Below are positions 35,449 through 42,238 of a stretch of DNA of 42,238 nucleotides, in pieces. How positions within the stretch are numbered: position 1 is the first letter of the stretch; each line of letters starts with the position of its first letter. Below the pieces are notes generated by a model. The model was not told where the DNA came from and ran no database searches. It worked only from the letters and a program-made list of their open reading frames with translations. The DNA is from Myxococcus llanfairpwllgwyngyllgogerychwyrndrobwllllantysiliogogogochensis. Its GTDB lineage: Bacteria > Myxococcota > Myxococcia > Myxococcales > Myxococcaceae. The position numbers and the translations under genes are program-made. Location: assembly GCF_006636215.1 (NCBI RefSeq), contig NZ_VIFM01000077.1:1-42238 (forward strand), written 5' to 3'.

Positions 35449-36968
35449 CGAAGCACGCGCACCGACTCGAGGCCGATAATGAAGGTGGTGATGGCGCTCA
35501 GCTTCGCCTTGCCCCCGGACTCGCTCCAGTCGAGCACGTGCACGAAGACGGGCTCTCCACCGTCCTCCGCGTTCCGGTTTCCGAAGACGAGCACCGTGTC
35601 GGCCTTCTCGCCCGAGTAGGTGACGAGCGTCTGGCGGAAGGAGATCCACGACTCGCGGCTGCCGTTCTCCTCGCTGAGGCCGCGCAGGAACGCGGTGGGC
35701 TGGGCGAGCGAGCCCTGGACGTACTCGCCACCGGTGAGCTGGTGCTTGAGCTGCTCGCTCCGGGTGCTCAGCTCGGGCTCCCGGTCACCCATGCAGCCCA
35801 TGCACTGTTCATCGCAGCCGCAGATCTCCTCGGGCTCGGAGAGCGTCCGGCCCTTGCGGTCCGCTTCACACTGCTTGACGCAGGCGGCGAGCGCGCGGGA
35901 CTCGGCCTTGTGGGTGCTGGCGATCTTCGCGCGCATCTGGGCCTGGGTGGCGTCGGACTCGAAGAAGGACGCATCCGCCAGGTGCAGCAGGCCGGCGACC
36001 CGCACGAGTCCAGGGTCATCCATGGAGGACAGCGCTGAACTGGCGGCGGCCTTCTGCGGGCGCAGCAGCGCGGGCCTCACGCGAACCCACTTCGAGCGGG
36101 CCTCGGACTTGTCGCCGTCCAGGTTCAGGCTGGCGCGGTCGAACAGCGCCGCCGCGGCCTTCGCGCGAGCCAACTCCGCCTTGTAGGAGTCCTTCACCTT
36201 CACCTGGGCCAGCCACTTCGTGGGGGTGCGCTCCGTCTGGTAGAAGACCTCCTGCTGCTTCTCGGTGTTCTTCTGGATGAAGAGGTCCTCGGTCTTGTAG
36301 CGAGGCGCCCACTCCAGCTTCGCCTGCGTGTCGTTGCGCGCGGCGGCCATCTTCCGCTCGTACGCGTAGGCGCGCACCTGTTCGAAGGCGGCCGTCTCCA
36401 TCTCCGCCTTGTAGGGGTCCTCGCCCTCCACGTAGACGCGCAGGTCGCTCAGGCAGGTGTCGTCGTACGACGCGCCGGGATAGGTGGACACGAGGGTGAG
36501 CCGCACGCCCTGGACCTTGCCGGGCACGGGCAGGGGGATTTCCTGCCAGCCGAGCACGTCCTTCAGCTCCACCTCCACGGCGGTGCCCGTCGTCTGCGGC
36601 CCCGTCTCGCCCTGGACGAGCGGCTCCAGCTTCACACCCTTGGGACGGGCGTTGGCCCGGTAGAGCTTGTCCGTCTTCTGGTAGCCGTTGCGCAGGAAGA
36701 CGCGGAAGGACTTCGCGCGCGTCAGCTCCGGGCCCCACCACTCGATGGCCTCGCCCTCGCCGCGTCCCTTGGCGCCCTCCACCCAGGCGGTGGCCGGGTC
36801 ATCGTCGGCGACGTAGAGGGGGAGGTAGTTCTGGGCGTGTTTGTTCCAGCCGTTCTCCAGGAAGGAGGACGCCGTCACGCGGCGGGGATGCAGGCGGTGG
36901 GCGGTGCCCGCGTCGGGCTCCAGGAGGACCGGCGGCGCGGCGGCGAGGATGAGCGACAGGAGAATCAT
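35424..36968 (-). CDS. Secreted discoidin-like (NADase-type glycan-binding) protein
   Basis: A 514-residue protein; ATG 36968 overlaps the cytochrome stop as ATGA. A signal peptide (MILLSLILAAAPP) is followed by a discoidin-like domain (about 28-182): VTASSFLE, NYLPLYVADDDPATAWVEG and GEAIEWWGPE are the pattern of the NADase-type glycan-binding family. The middle (about 185-300) is helical and Lys/Glu-rich. A Cys cluster at 363-392 (CVKQC, CGCDEQCMGC) could bind a metal or form disulfides. The C-terminus forms strands with VLVFGNRNAEDGG. It is probably periplasmic or surface-exposed and may bind sugars or a partner; the coupling to a multihaem cytochrome suggests a joint envelope role. The identity is moderate. 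Confidence 0.7.
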   Translation of the reverse strand: MILLSLILAAAPPVLLEPDAGTAHRLHPRRVTASSFLENGWNKHAQNYLPLYVADDDPATAWVEGAKGRGEGEAIEWWGPELTRAKSFRVFLRNGYQKTDKLYRANARPKGVKLEPLVQGETGPQTTGTAVEVELKDVLGWQEIPLPVPGKVQGVRLTLVSTYPGASYDDTCLSDLRVYVEGEDPYKAEMETAAFEQVRAYAYERKMAAARNDTQAKLEWAPRYKTEDLFIQKNTEKQQEVFYQTERTPTKWLAQVKVKDSYKAELARAKAAAALFDRASLNLDGDKSEARSKWVRVRPALLRPQKAAASSALSSMDDPGLVRVAGLLHLADASFFESDATQAQMRAKIASTHKAESRALAACVKQCEADRKGRTLSEPEEICGCDEQCMGCMGDREPELSTRSEQLKHQLTGGEYVQGSLAQPTAFLRGLSEENGSRESWISFRQTLVTYSGEKADTVLVFGNRNAEDGGEPVFVHVLDWSESGGKAKLSAITTFIIGLESVRVLRYRPATNA

Positions 36969-37957
36969 GGCTTGCGCTCCAGGGGTGTGCGGGTCGAGGG
37001 AAGGGGCGCGGCCCACAGCACCAGCTGTGAGAGCCCCGGGGGATAGAGTCCCGAGTCTTCCTGCTCTCGGGACACCAGGTGGTAGACGACGCGGGCATAA
37101 CGCGCGCCCGCGGGCATGCGGATGCGGCGAGGCGGGCCCGGAAGCAGCCGGGTGTCCTCGACGGCGCCCAGGTGCGGTAGCGGCTCCGGTGGCCAGGAGC
37201 GCACTTCAATTCGACGGCCCAGCGTGGCCACGGTGCGCGAGGACTCGAAGAGGGGTTGGTCCGAGACCTCCACGCTGACCCAGCGCATGACGTCACCGGA
37301 GGGGAAGGCGTGGCCCACATCGCGCGTGGAGAGCAGGAGCGCGCCGTCCACGGCCTCCACGACGAGCGCGGCCTTGAGGGACTCCGTGCGACGGGTGCCG
37401 CCCAGTCCGTGGTCGCCGCGAGGCATGTGACAGCTCGTGCAGTGGCGCGTGTCCCCCGTCTGTTTGCGCCACCGGGTCCATTCGCCCACGGTGTCCTGTT
37501 GCCACTGGGTGTCGGAAAGCCGGACGCGCTGGCCATCGCCCTGGAGCACCGGGAAGCCGAACTGGTGACAGCCCGCGCAGGGCATCGCGGGGGCGGCCTT
37601 CGCGTCACCGAGGGGGGCGTGACAGCCCGCGCAGGTGACGCCGTGCTCCTCGGGAGGGCTGCCCGTGGGAAGCGCGCCGCGCTCGAGGTTCCGCGCGAGC
37701 GGGGCGTGACACTGGACACACCAGGCGGGCCGGTCCTCGGTGATGGCGACCTGGAAGACATCGTCCGTGCGCGCGGTGGCGTGGCCGCTGCGCTTCCAGG
37801 CCTCGACCTGGGGTGCGTGGCACTCCGCGCAGCGCTGGACGCTCCAATCGGGGAGCCCGTGCGGCGCGGGGCCAACCTCCATGCGCGCGGTGCCCTGGGG
37901 GAAGCGAGGGCCGGGCGCGGAGGCGAGCAGTGCGCAGATGAGGAAGAGGGCGTTCAC
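36965..37957 (-). CDS. Pentahaem c-type cytochrome
   Basis: A 330-residue protein from GTG 37957 with a signal peptide (LFLICALLASAPG). Five CXXCH haem-binding sites are present: CAECH (43), CVQCH (80), CAGCH (109), CAGCH (127) and CTSCH (173), all in the N-terminal half. Additional His residues such as H59, H105 and H183 could serve as distal ligands. The C-terminal half (185-330) is beta-rich and haem-free. The arrangement resembles the cytochrome c554-like multihaem family that carries periplasmic electrons. The stop overlaps the next gene start. The electron donor, acceptor and any catalytic role are not indicated by neighbours. Confidence 0.85.
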   Translation of the reverse strand: MNALFLICALLASAPGPRFPQGTARMEVGPAPHGLPDWSVQRCAECHAPQVEAWKRSGHATARTDDVFQVAITEDRPAWCVQCHAPLARNLERGALPTGSPPEEHGVTCAGCHAPLGDAKAAPAMPCAGCHQFGFPVLQGDGQRVRLSDTQWQQDTVGEWTRWRKQTGDTRHCTSCHMPRGDHGLGGTRRTESLKAALVVEAVDGALLLSTRDVGHAFPSGDVMRWVSVEVSDQPLFESSRTVATLGRRIEVRSWPPEPLPHLGAVEDTRLLPGPPRRIRMPAGARYARVVYHLVSREQEDSGLYPPGLSQLVLWAAPLPSTRTPLERKP

Positions 37958-38037
37958 GATGAGGCGGGGAGTGTAGGCGCCCTCCGTGTGCGAGCGCGAC
38001 TCCCACTCTGGGGCGTGGGCGCGGTAGAACCCGACCC

Positions 38038-39051
38038 ATGCGGGCCTATGAAATTCGAGGCGGATTCGGGTTGGACAAGCTGGTGCTGGGCGAGCGGCCG
38101 GACCCCGAGCCGGGCCCGTTCCAGGTGCGGGTGCGGGTGAAGGCGACGAGCCTCAACTACCGCGACCTGATGATGGTGGAAGGTCGCTACAACCCGAGGC
38201 AGAAGCTGCCGCTGATTCCCAACTCGGACGGCGCGGGTGTGGTGGACGCGGTGGGGCAGGGCGTCACGCGCGTGAAGCAGGGAGACCGGGTGATGGGCCT
38301 GTTCTCGCAGGCGTGGCCCGCGGGTGAGCCGACGCGCACGGCGCAGCAGCACACGCTGGGGGGGCCGCTGGACGGCGCGCTGGGCGACACGATGGTGCTG
38401 CACGAGGACGGGGTGATGCTCACGCCCGCGTACCTGTCGGACGAGGAGGCGGCGACGCTGCCATGCGCGGCGCTCACGGCGTGGAGCGCGCTGGTGACCT
38501 ATGGCGCGTTGAAGGCGGGAGACGTGGTGTTGCTCCAGGGCACGGGCGGCGTCTCCATCTTCGCGCTGCAGATCGCGAAGCTGCTGGGCGCGCGCGTCAT
38601 CATCACTTCCAGTCGCGACGACAAGCTGGAGCGGGCGCGCGCGCTGGGAGCGCACGACCTCATCAACTACGTGACGACGCCGGACTGGGACAAGGCGGCG
38701 CGGGCGCTCACGGGGAACGCGGGCGTGGACCACGTCGTGGAGGTGGGTGGGGCCGGGACGTTCGAGAAGTCACTGCGCGCGGTGCGGCCCGGGGGCACGG
38801 TGTCCGTCATCGGCGTGCTGAGCGGTGGCTCGGGCGCCGTGCCGCTGACGTCCATCCTGATGCAGAACCTTCGCGTGCAGGGAATCCTGGTGGGGCATCG
38901 CCAGGGCTTCGAGGCGCTGGTGCGTGCCTTCTCGCAGCACTCGGTTCGTCCCGTGGTGGACCGCGTCTTCGCCTTCGACGAGGCGGTGGCGGCGTTCCAT
39001 CACCTCAAGAGCGGCGCCCACTTCGGGAAGGTGGTCGTGCGCGTCGGGTGA
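38038..39051 (+). CDS. Zinc-free MDR NAD(P)-dependent oxidoreductase
   Basis: A 337-residue medium-chain dehydrogenase/reductase from ATG 38038. The N-terminal GroES-like fold contains SLNYRDLMM and PNSDGAGVVDAVG; the Rossmann nucleotide-binding loop is LQGTGGVSIFALQIAK (167-182). The four-Cys structural zinc lobe of classical alcohol dehydrogenases is absent, and the usual catalytic zinc Cys is missing, so it fits the quinone-oxidoreductase-like or enoyl-reductase-like branch. It likely reduces or oxidises small organic substrates with NAD(P)H; the substrate is unknown. A perfect 10-bp hairpin follows the gene. Confidence 0.88.
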   Translation: MRAYEIRGGFGLDKLVLGERPDPEPGPFQVRVRVKATSLNYRDLMMVEGRYNPRQKLPLIPNSDGAGVVDAVGQGVTRVKQGDRVMGLFSQAWPAGEPTRTAQQHTLGGPLDGALGDTMVLHEDGVMLTPAYLSDEEAATLPCAALTAWSALVTYGALKAGDVVLLQGTGGVSIFALQIAKLLGARVIITSSRDDKLERARALGAHDLINYVTTPDWDKAARALTGNAGVDHVVEVGGAGTFEKSLRAVRPGGTVSVIGVLSGGSGAVPLTSILMQNLRVQGILVGHRQGFEALVRAFSQHSVRPVVDRVFAFDEAVAAFHHLKSGAHFGKVVVRVG

Positions 39052-39085
39052 GCGGGTGCTGCTCTGTATCGCAGGAGTGGAGACG

Positions 39086-39115
39086 GGCCCGGTGACGCGA
39101 AGTGCTCACCGGGCC
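39086..39115. terminator. Perfect hairpin between convergent genes
   Basis: GGCCCGGTGA (39086-39095) and TCACCGGGCC (39106-39115) form a perfect 10-bp stem with a 10-base loop. It lies midway between the convergent oxidoreductase and RIO kinase stops and is a likely bidirectional terminator, although no T-run is present. Confidence 0.6.
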
Positions 39116-39132
39116 TGGGTCCTACGGGGTGG

Positions 39133-41856
39133 TCAGGAACCCGTTTCCGTCGGGCCCGAGTCCGAAGGGTTGTTGTTGCGAGCGACGTAGCTCACCTGGG
39201 GACCGCCGCGAGGAGCACGGGAGCCGCCGCCCCGGTTCGGAGCGGAACGTTGCTGCCGGGGGCCGGGCCCATTCTGCCGAGGCTCTCGCAGCGTGTTGCC
39301 GCCGGGATTGGCATCAGGTGCGTTCGTCTCGGGGCGGGCCTCCACGACAGGCAGTGAGGCCCTGCCGTTGCCCCGATTGCCACCTCGCTGCTCGTTCCGG
39401 GCAGGTCGCTGCCGCGACTCGGGGAAGGGGCTTTCGGCGCCAGCCTGGACCTCGTTGCCGTGACGTCCGTTTGGCGCGGAGGATTGCTCACGAGGCGTGC
39501 CGTTGCGGGAATCCCCCTGGGGGGCGCGTGGGCCGCTGCGTGAGTCTCCCTGTGTGGACCGAGGGCCTCCGTCGCGCTGCTCGCCCTGCGCGGAACGTGA
39601 GGAGCCACGGCGCTGCTCTCCCGAAGCCGGGCGGGTGTTGTCCACTCCGGACTGTTCTCTCGGGGCCCGGTGGTGTTCGCCCGGGGCGGAGTGCTGCTCG
39701 CTGGAGCGGGTGCGCGGGCTGCCGTTGCGCGATTCATCCGCGGTGCGGGAGCCGTTGCCGTTCCGTTGCTCGCCATCGAAAGCGCGAGGTGTTCCGTTGC
39801 GTGATTCAGCCGCGCCGCGAGAGCCGCCATTGCGCGAGTCGTCCGACGCACGGGGGTGACCGCCGCGCGGAGCGTCCGAAGCGCGAGTGTTCCCGTTGCG
39901 CGAGTCCTCCGAGAAGCGAGGTTCTGCGCTGCGCGACTCGTCCGACGCACGGGGGTGACCGCCGCGCGGAGCATCCGAAGCGCGAGTGTTCCCGTTGCGC
40001 GAGTCATCCGAGAAGCGAGGTTCTGCGTTGCGCGACTCGTCCGAGGCACGCGGGGTTCCGCTGCGTGAGTCCCCCGACGCGCGAGCCGCCCGACCGTTGC
40101 GGGGCTCTCCTTGAGCGTCACGGGGACCGCCGTTGCGAGGATCACTCGCGCCTCGCGGACCACCGCTGCGCTGCTCGTCCTGAGGCGAGAACGTGCTTCC
40201 GTTGCGCTGCTCACCCGGCGCGGAGCGCGTGTTTCCGTGGCGCTGCTCGTCCTGAGGCGAGAGCGTGCGTCCGTTGCGCTGCTCACCCGGCGCGGAGCGC
40301 GAGCTGGTGCTGCGCTGTTCAACCTGAGGCGAGTGGGGGCTCCCGTTGCGCTGCTCACCCGGCGCGGAGCGCGGGCTGGTGCTCCGCTGTTCAACCTGCG
40401 GCGAGCGGGGGCTTCCGTTGCGCTGTTCAACCTGAGGCGAGCGGGGGCTTCCGTTGCGCTGCTCATCCGGCGCGGCGCGGGGGCTTCCGTTGCGCTGTTC
40501 ACCCTGAGGCGAGCGTGGGCTTCCGTTGCGCTGCTCGAACTGGAGAGCGCGAGGGCTCCCGCTGTGCTGTTCGACCTGAGCCGAGCGAGAGCTGCTGCTG
40601 CGCTGTTCACCCGGCACGGAGCGCGGGCTCCCGTTGCGCTGTTCGACCTGAGGCGAGCGAGTGCTCCCATTGCGCTGCTCGACCTGAGGCGAGCGAGGGC
40701 TCCCGTTGCGCTGCTCGACCTGAGGCGCGCGTGAACTCCCATTGCGCTGCTCAGCCGGCGCCGAGCGCGGTCCACCCGAGTGCTGACCACCCTGCGGCGT
40801 GCGCGCGGCATTTCGCTGATCGCCAGCGCCACCCGTTCGCGGCGCCGACGCGGGAGCATTCGGGCGATTGCCTCCGGAACGTGGCGGCGACCGACCGGGC
40901 CCGCGGCGTCCGCCTCGCGGCGCTGGGGCCGCGGGAGGCTTGCTCCGCTCACCACCACCCTGCCGGAGCACCAATGCCTCCAGCGCGCGCAGCTCCGCCT
41001 CTTCGGCCTCCTCGGGCGTCATGGGCGCCTCTGGGGGCGCTTCCACCGGCTGCGCATGGACGGGGCGGCTCGCTCCCCGGCCCGCGCTACCATTGCGACG
41101 CGGCGCCTCGCGGAAGCTGCCGGAGGGAACGAACGAGGGCGTGAGCTCACGCCGCGTGTACGCGCTCCAGATTTCGCTCGTGTCGCCCCCGGCGCCGTGC
41201 AGCCAGGGCGCGATGCCCGCGAGGAACTCGCGCACGTTGTCCAGGTCGCGCCGGAAGTAGAACTCCGCGCGGTTGTTGCGCGCGGCGGCGATGGTCTGCG
41301 GAAAGTCGATGATGGTGGGCCCCAGGTAGCCCATCAGGATGTTGTAGGGCGACAGGTCCCCATGGATGAGGTCGGCGCACAGCATGCTGACCACCTGGGC
41401 CCGCAGGTCCACGTACATCGCCTGCGCTTCCTCGGGCGTCGCCGGAGGAGCCTCCACCAGCCGGGGCGCGGGTTGTCCCTGCGCGTCGAGCACCAGCTCC
41501 ATCAGCAGGATGCCCTCGTAGAACATCACCGGCGTCGGCACGCGCACGCCCTGGGCGTGCAGCTTGTAGAGCGAGTCGGCCTCGGCGCTCTTCCATGCCT
41601 CCTCGGAAGCGGCCTGCCCGAAGCGGCTGCCCTTCTCCATGGCGCGACGCGTCCGGGAGTTGCGCACCTCGCGCCCTTCCCGATAGCCCACGTTGTTGCG
41701 GAAGTTCCGCTCGTGGCGCTGCTTGTACAACTTGGCTGCGACCACCTGCCCGGAGTGCTGAACCAGCCACACCTCCGCTTCCTTACCGGTCTTCAACTGG
41801 CCGATGACGGCCTCGATGATTCCGTCGGCGAGGAGGGTCTCTAGCGAGTCATTCAT
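39133..41856 (-). CDS. RIO-family protein kinase with 650-residue repetitive tail
   Basis: A 907-residue protein from ATG 41856. Residues 1-240 are a RIO-type atypical kinase: flexible loop GKEAEVW (24-30), Lys42 in AAKLYK, catalytic loop HGDLSPYN (165-172, Asp167) and metal-binding IIDFPQ (Asp184). DFPQ is normal in the RIO family. Bacterial RIO proteins are short, about 250-290 residues, whereas here a Pro/Ala linker leads into about 650 residues of low-complexity sequence rich in Ser, Arg, Asn, Gly and Gln. The tail has 12-residue units (EQRNGSPRSPQV) and later ESRNG/DDSRNG units. The tail is basic and disordered in appearance and may bind RNA or be a phosphorylation substrate; this is inference. 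Confidence 0.85.
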   Translation of the reverse strand: MNDSLETLLADGIIEAVIGQLKTGKEAEVWLVQHSGQVVAAKLYKQRHERNFRNNVGYREGREVRNSRTRRAMEKGSRFGQAASEEAWKSAEADSLYKLHAQGVRVPTPVMFYEGILLMELVLDAQGQPAPRLVEAPPATPEEAQAMYVDLRAQVVSMLCADLIHGDLSPYNILMGYLGPTIIDFPQTIAAARNNRAEFYFRRDLDNVREFLAGIAPWLHGAGGDTSEIWSAYTRRELTPSFVPSGSFREAPRRNGSAGRGASRPVHAQPVEAPPEAPMTPEEAEEAELRALEALVLRQGGGERSKPPAAPAPRGGRRGPGRSPPRSGGNRPNAPASAPRTGGAGDQRNAARTPQGGQHSGGPRSAPAEQRNGSSRAPQVEQRNGSPRSPQVEQRNGSTRSPQVEQRNGSPRSVPGEQRSSSSRSAQVEQHSGSPRALQFEQRNGSPRSPQGEQRNGSPRAAPDEQRNGSPRSPQVEQRNGSPRSPQVEQRSTSPRSAPGEQRNGSPHSPQVEQRSTSSRSAPGEQRNGRTLSPQDEQRHGNTRSAPGEQRNGSTFSPQDEQRSGGPRGASDPRNGGPRDAQGEPRNGRAARASGDSRSGTPRASDESRNAEPRFSDDSRNGNTRASDAPRGGHPRASDESRSAEPRFSEDSRNGNTRASDAPRGGHPRASDDSRNGGSRGAAESRNGTPRAFDGEQRNGNGSRTADESRNGSPRTRSSEQHSAPGEHHRAPREQSGVDNTRPASGEQRRGSSRSAQGEQRDGGPRSTQGDSRSGPRAPQGDSRNGTPREQSSAPNGRHGNEVQAGAESPFPESRQRPARNEQRGGNRGNGRASLPVVEARPETNAPDANPGGNTLREPRQNGPGPRQQRSAPNRGGGSRAPRGGPQVSYVARNNNPSDSGPTETGS
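39841..40038 (-). repeat. 99-bp tandem duplication in RIO-kinase tail
   Basis: Units 39841-39939 and 39940-40038 are adjacent and identical at 96 of 99 positions. Each encodes 33 residues including RASDAPRGGHPRASDE-like sequence. The near-identity points to a recent slippage or unequal-recombination event, and the unit length keeps the frame. Confidence 0.85.
40175..40790 (-). repeat. 36-bp repeat array in RIO-kinase tail
   Basis: About seventeen 36-bp units encode EQRNGSPRSPQV and variants (S/T, G/H and V/A swaps, or SAPG in place of SPQV). The units are diverged but in register, forming the central part of the tail. They are coding repeats without spacers, so they are not a CRISPR array. 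Confidence 0.75.
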
Positions 41857-42238
41857 TCAGAGGCGGAAGTCCTGATGGGGCTCGGGCGGGTGTCTCGAAA
41901 CGCGCGCGGTGCGGCCCTACTCGCAGCGCGCGGTGGCATGTGAACATCTGGCGGGGCCCTCTTTCTACCGCGTTGTCGCCGCGAGCAGTCAGGAGGGCCG
42001 ACGCTCGGCCTGCTAACAGTTTGTCTGCCAGGGTTCCAGGGTATCAAGGGGACGCCAGAGCGGGTGGGTCATGTCGGACCTTGTCCTCGAGGCCTCTCCG
42101 GCAGCCCGTTCCGAGCAGACGCGGCCTGGGTGCCGAGCGACCTGGCGGCATGTCGATCGCTCGGAGAGAGGGCAGGGGCAACAACCCCGCGGAGCCCGCC
42201 AGATTCCGGAGACCGGGCATGCGGGCTAGGCGGAATGG
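41857..42238. other. Non-coding stretch upstream of RIO-kinase gene
   Basis: This 382-base stretch has no supported gene or recognisable RNA. A possible minus-strand promoter for the RIO kinase has TTGATA at 42042-42047 and CAAACT at 42018-42023, 18 bases apart, giving a leader of about 150 bases; the -10 match is weak. A tandem CCAGGGT lies at 42028-42041. The region beyond 42071 is open in one short frame (52 codons) that I do not credit. Confidence 0.3.

Noticed and set aside
39102..41144. 680-codon plus-strand open frame rich in Arg, Cys and Ala
   Set aside because: It is antisense to the repetitive RIO-kinase tail; its Cys/Arg composition is what the opposite strand of the repeats gives, and it has no start signal or known domain.
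41304..41309. Kinase DFG replaced by DFP in the RIO kinase
   Set aside because: IIDFPQ is a normal RIO-family sequence, so this is not a sign of inactivation.
42071..42229. 52-codon open frame near the right edge
   Set aside because: Short, no recognisable domain, and composition typical of chance frames in GC-rich DNA.

Overview
The window looks like a stretch of a myxobacterial chromosome, most likely Myxococcaceae or a near relative. The basis is very high GC with strong third-position GC, GTG starts, tandem RCC1-repeat lipoproteins, a MYXO-CTERM-like tail (Cys pair, hydrophobic run, Arg cluster), many secreted or lipid-anchored proteins, a CotH kinase, a caspase-like protein and an ECF sigma factor. 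No tRNA, rRNA, CRISPR array, insertion sequence or prophage was seen.

Layout. 1-4905: three tandem RCC1-repeat genes (one cut by the window edge, one miniature, one giant), ended by a long hairpin. 4990-7769: two paralogous secreted beta-helix proteins on the minus strand, one with Ig-like domains and a MYXO-CTERM tail. 7869-7948: two tandem 36-bp hairpin units. 8022-10711: a coiled-coil protein divergent from asnS. 10740-14446: a CotH-kinase lipoprotein, an AbiGi-like protein and a C-terminally anchored repeat protein. 14566-25098: a plus-strand run of a carboxypeptidase-regulatory-repeat protein, a small TonB-C protein, a 1307-aa TPM-like membrane protein with a Ser-rich tail, deoD, and a MepA/LysM lipoprotein. 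25114-28180: a minus-strand operon with ATGA/TGATG junctions encoding an ECF sigma factor, a zinc-finger/DUF4384 anti-sigma factor and a caspase-like protein with an outer-membrane-like C-terminus. It shares a palindromic intergenic region with an AlkB-like dioxygenase. 29207-30457: a DEAD-box helicase. 30515-34923: a minus-strand cluster of zinc-ribbon pseudokinase, vWA protein, PurA-like enzyme and a second vWA protein, divergent from a PIN-domain gene. 35424-37957: a coupled pair of pentahaem cytochrome and discoidin-like protein. 38038-39051: a zinc-free MDR oxidoreductase. 39133-41856: a RIO kinase with a huge repetitive tail. 41857-42238: no supported gene.

Best candidates for undescribed biology. 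(1) The pseudokinase / twin vWA / divergent PurA-like cluster resembles TerY-type kinase-vWA conflict and stress modules, but has an inactive kinase and a purine-ligase-like enzyme in place of the usual phosphatase. (2) The sigma / DUF4384 anti-sigma / caspase operon places a caspase-type protease directly with a transmembrane anti-sigma factor. Functions are inferred from motifs read by eye; no database search was run.
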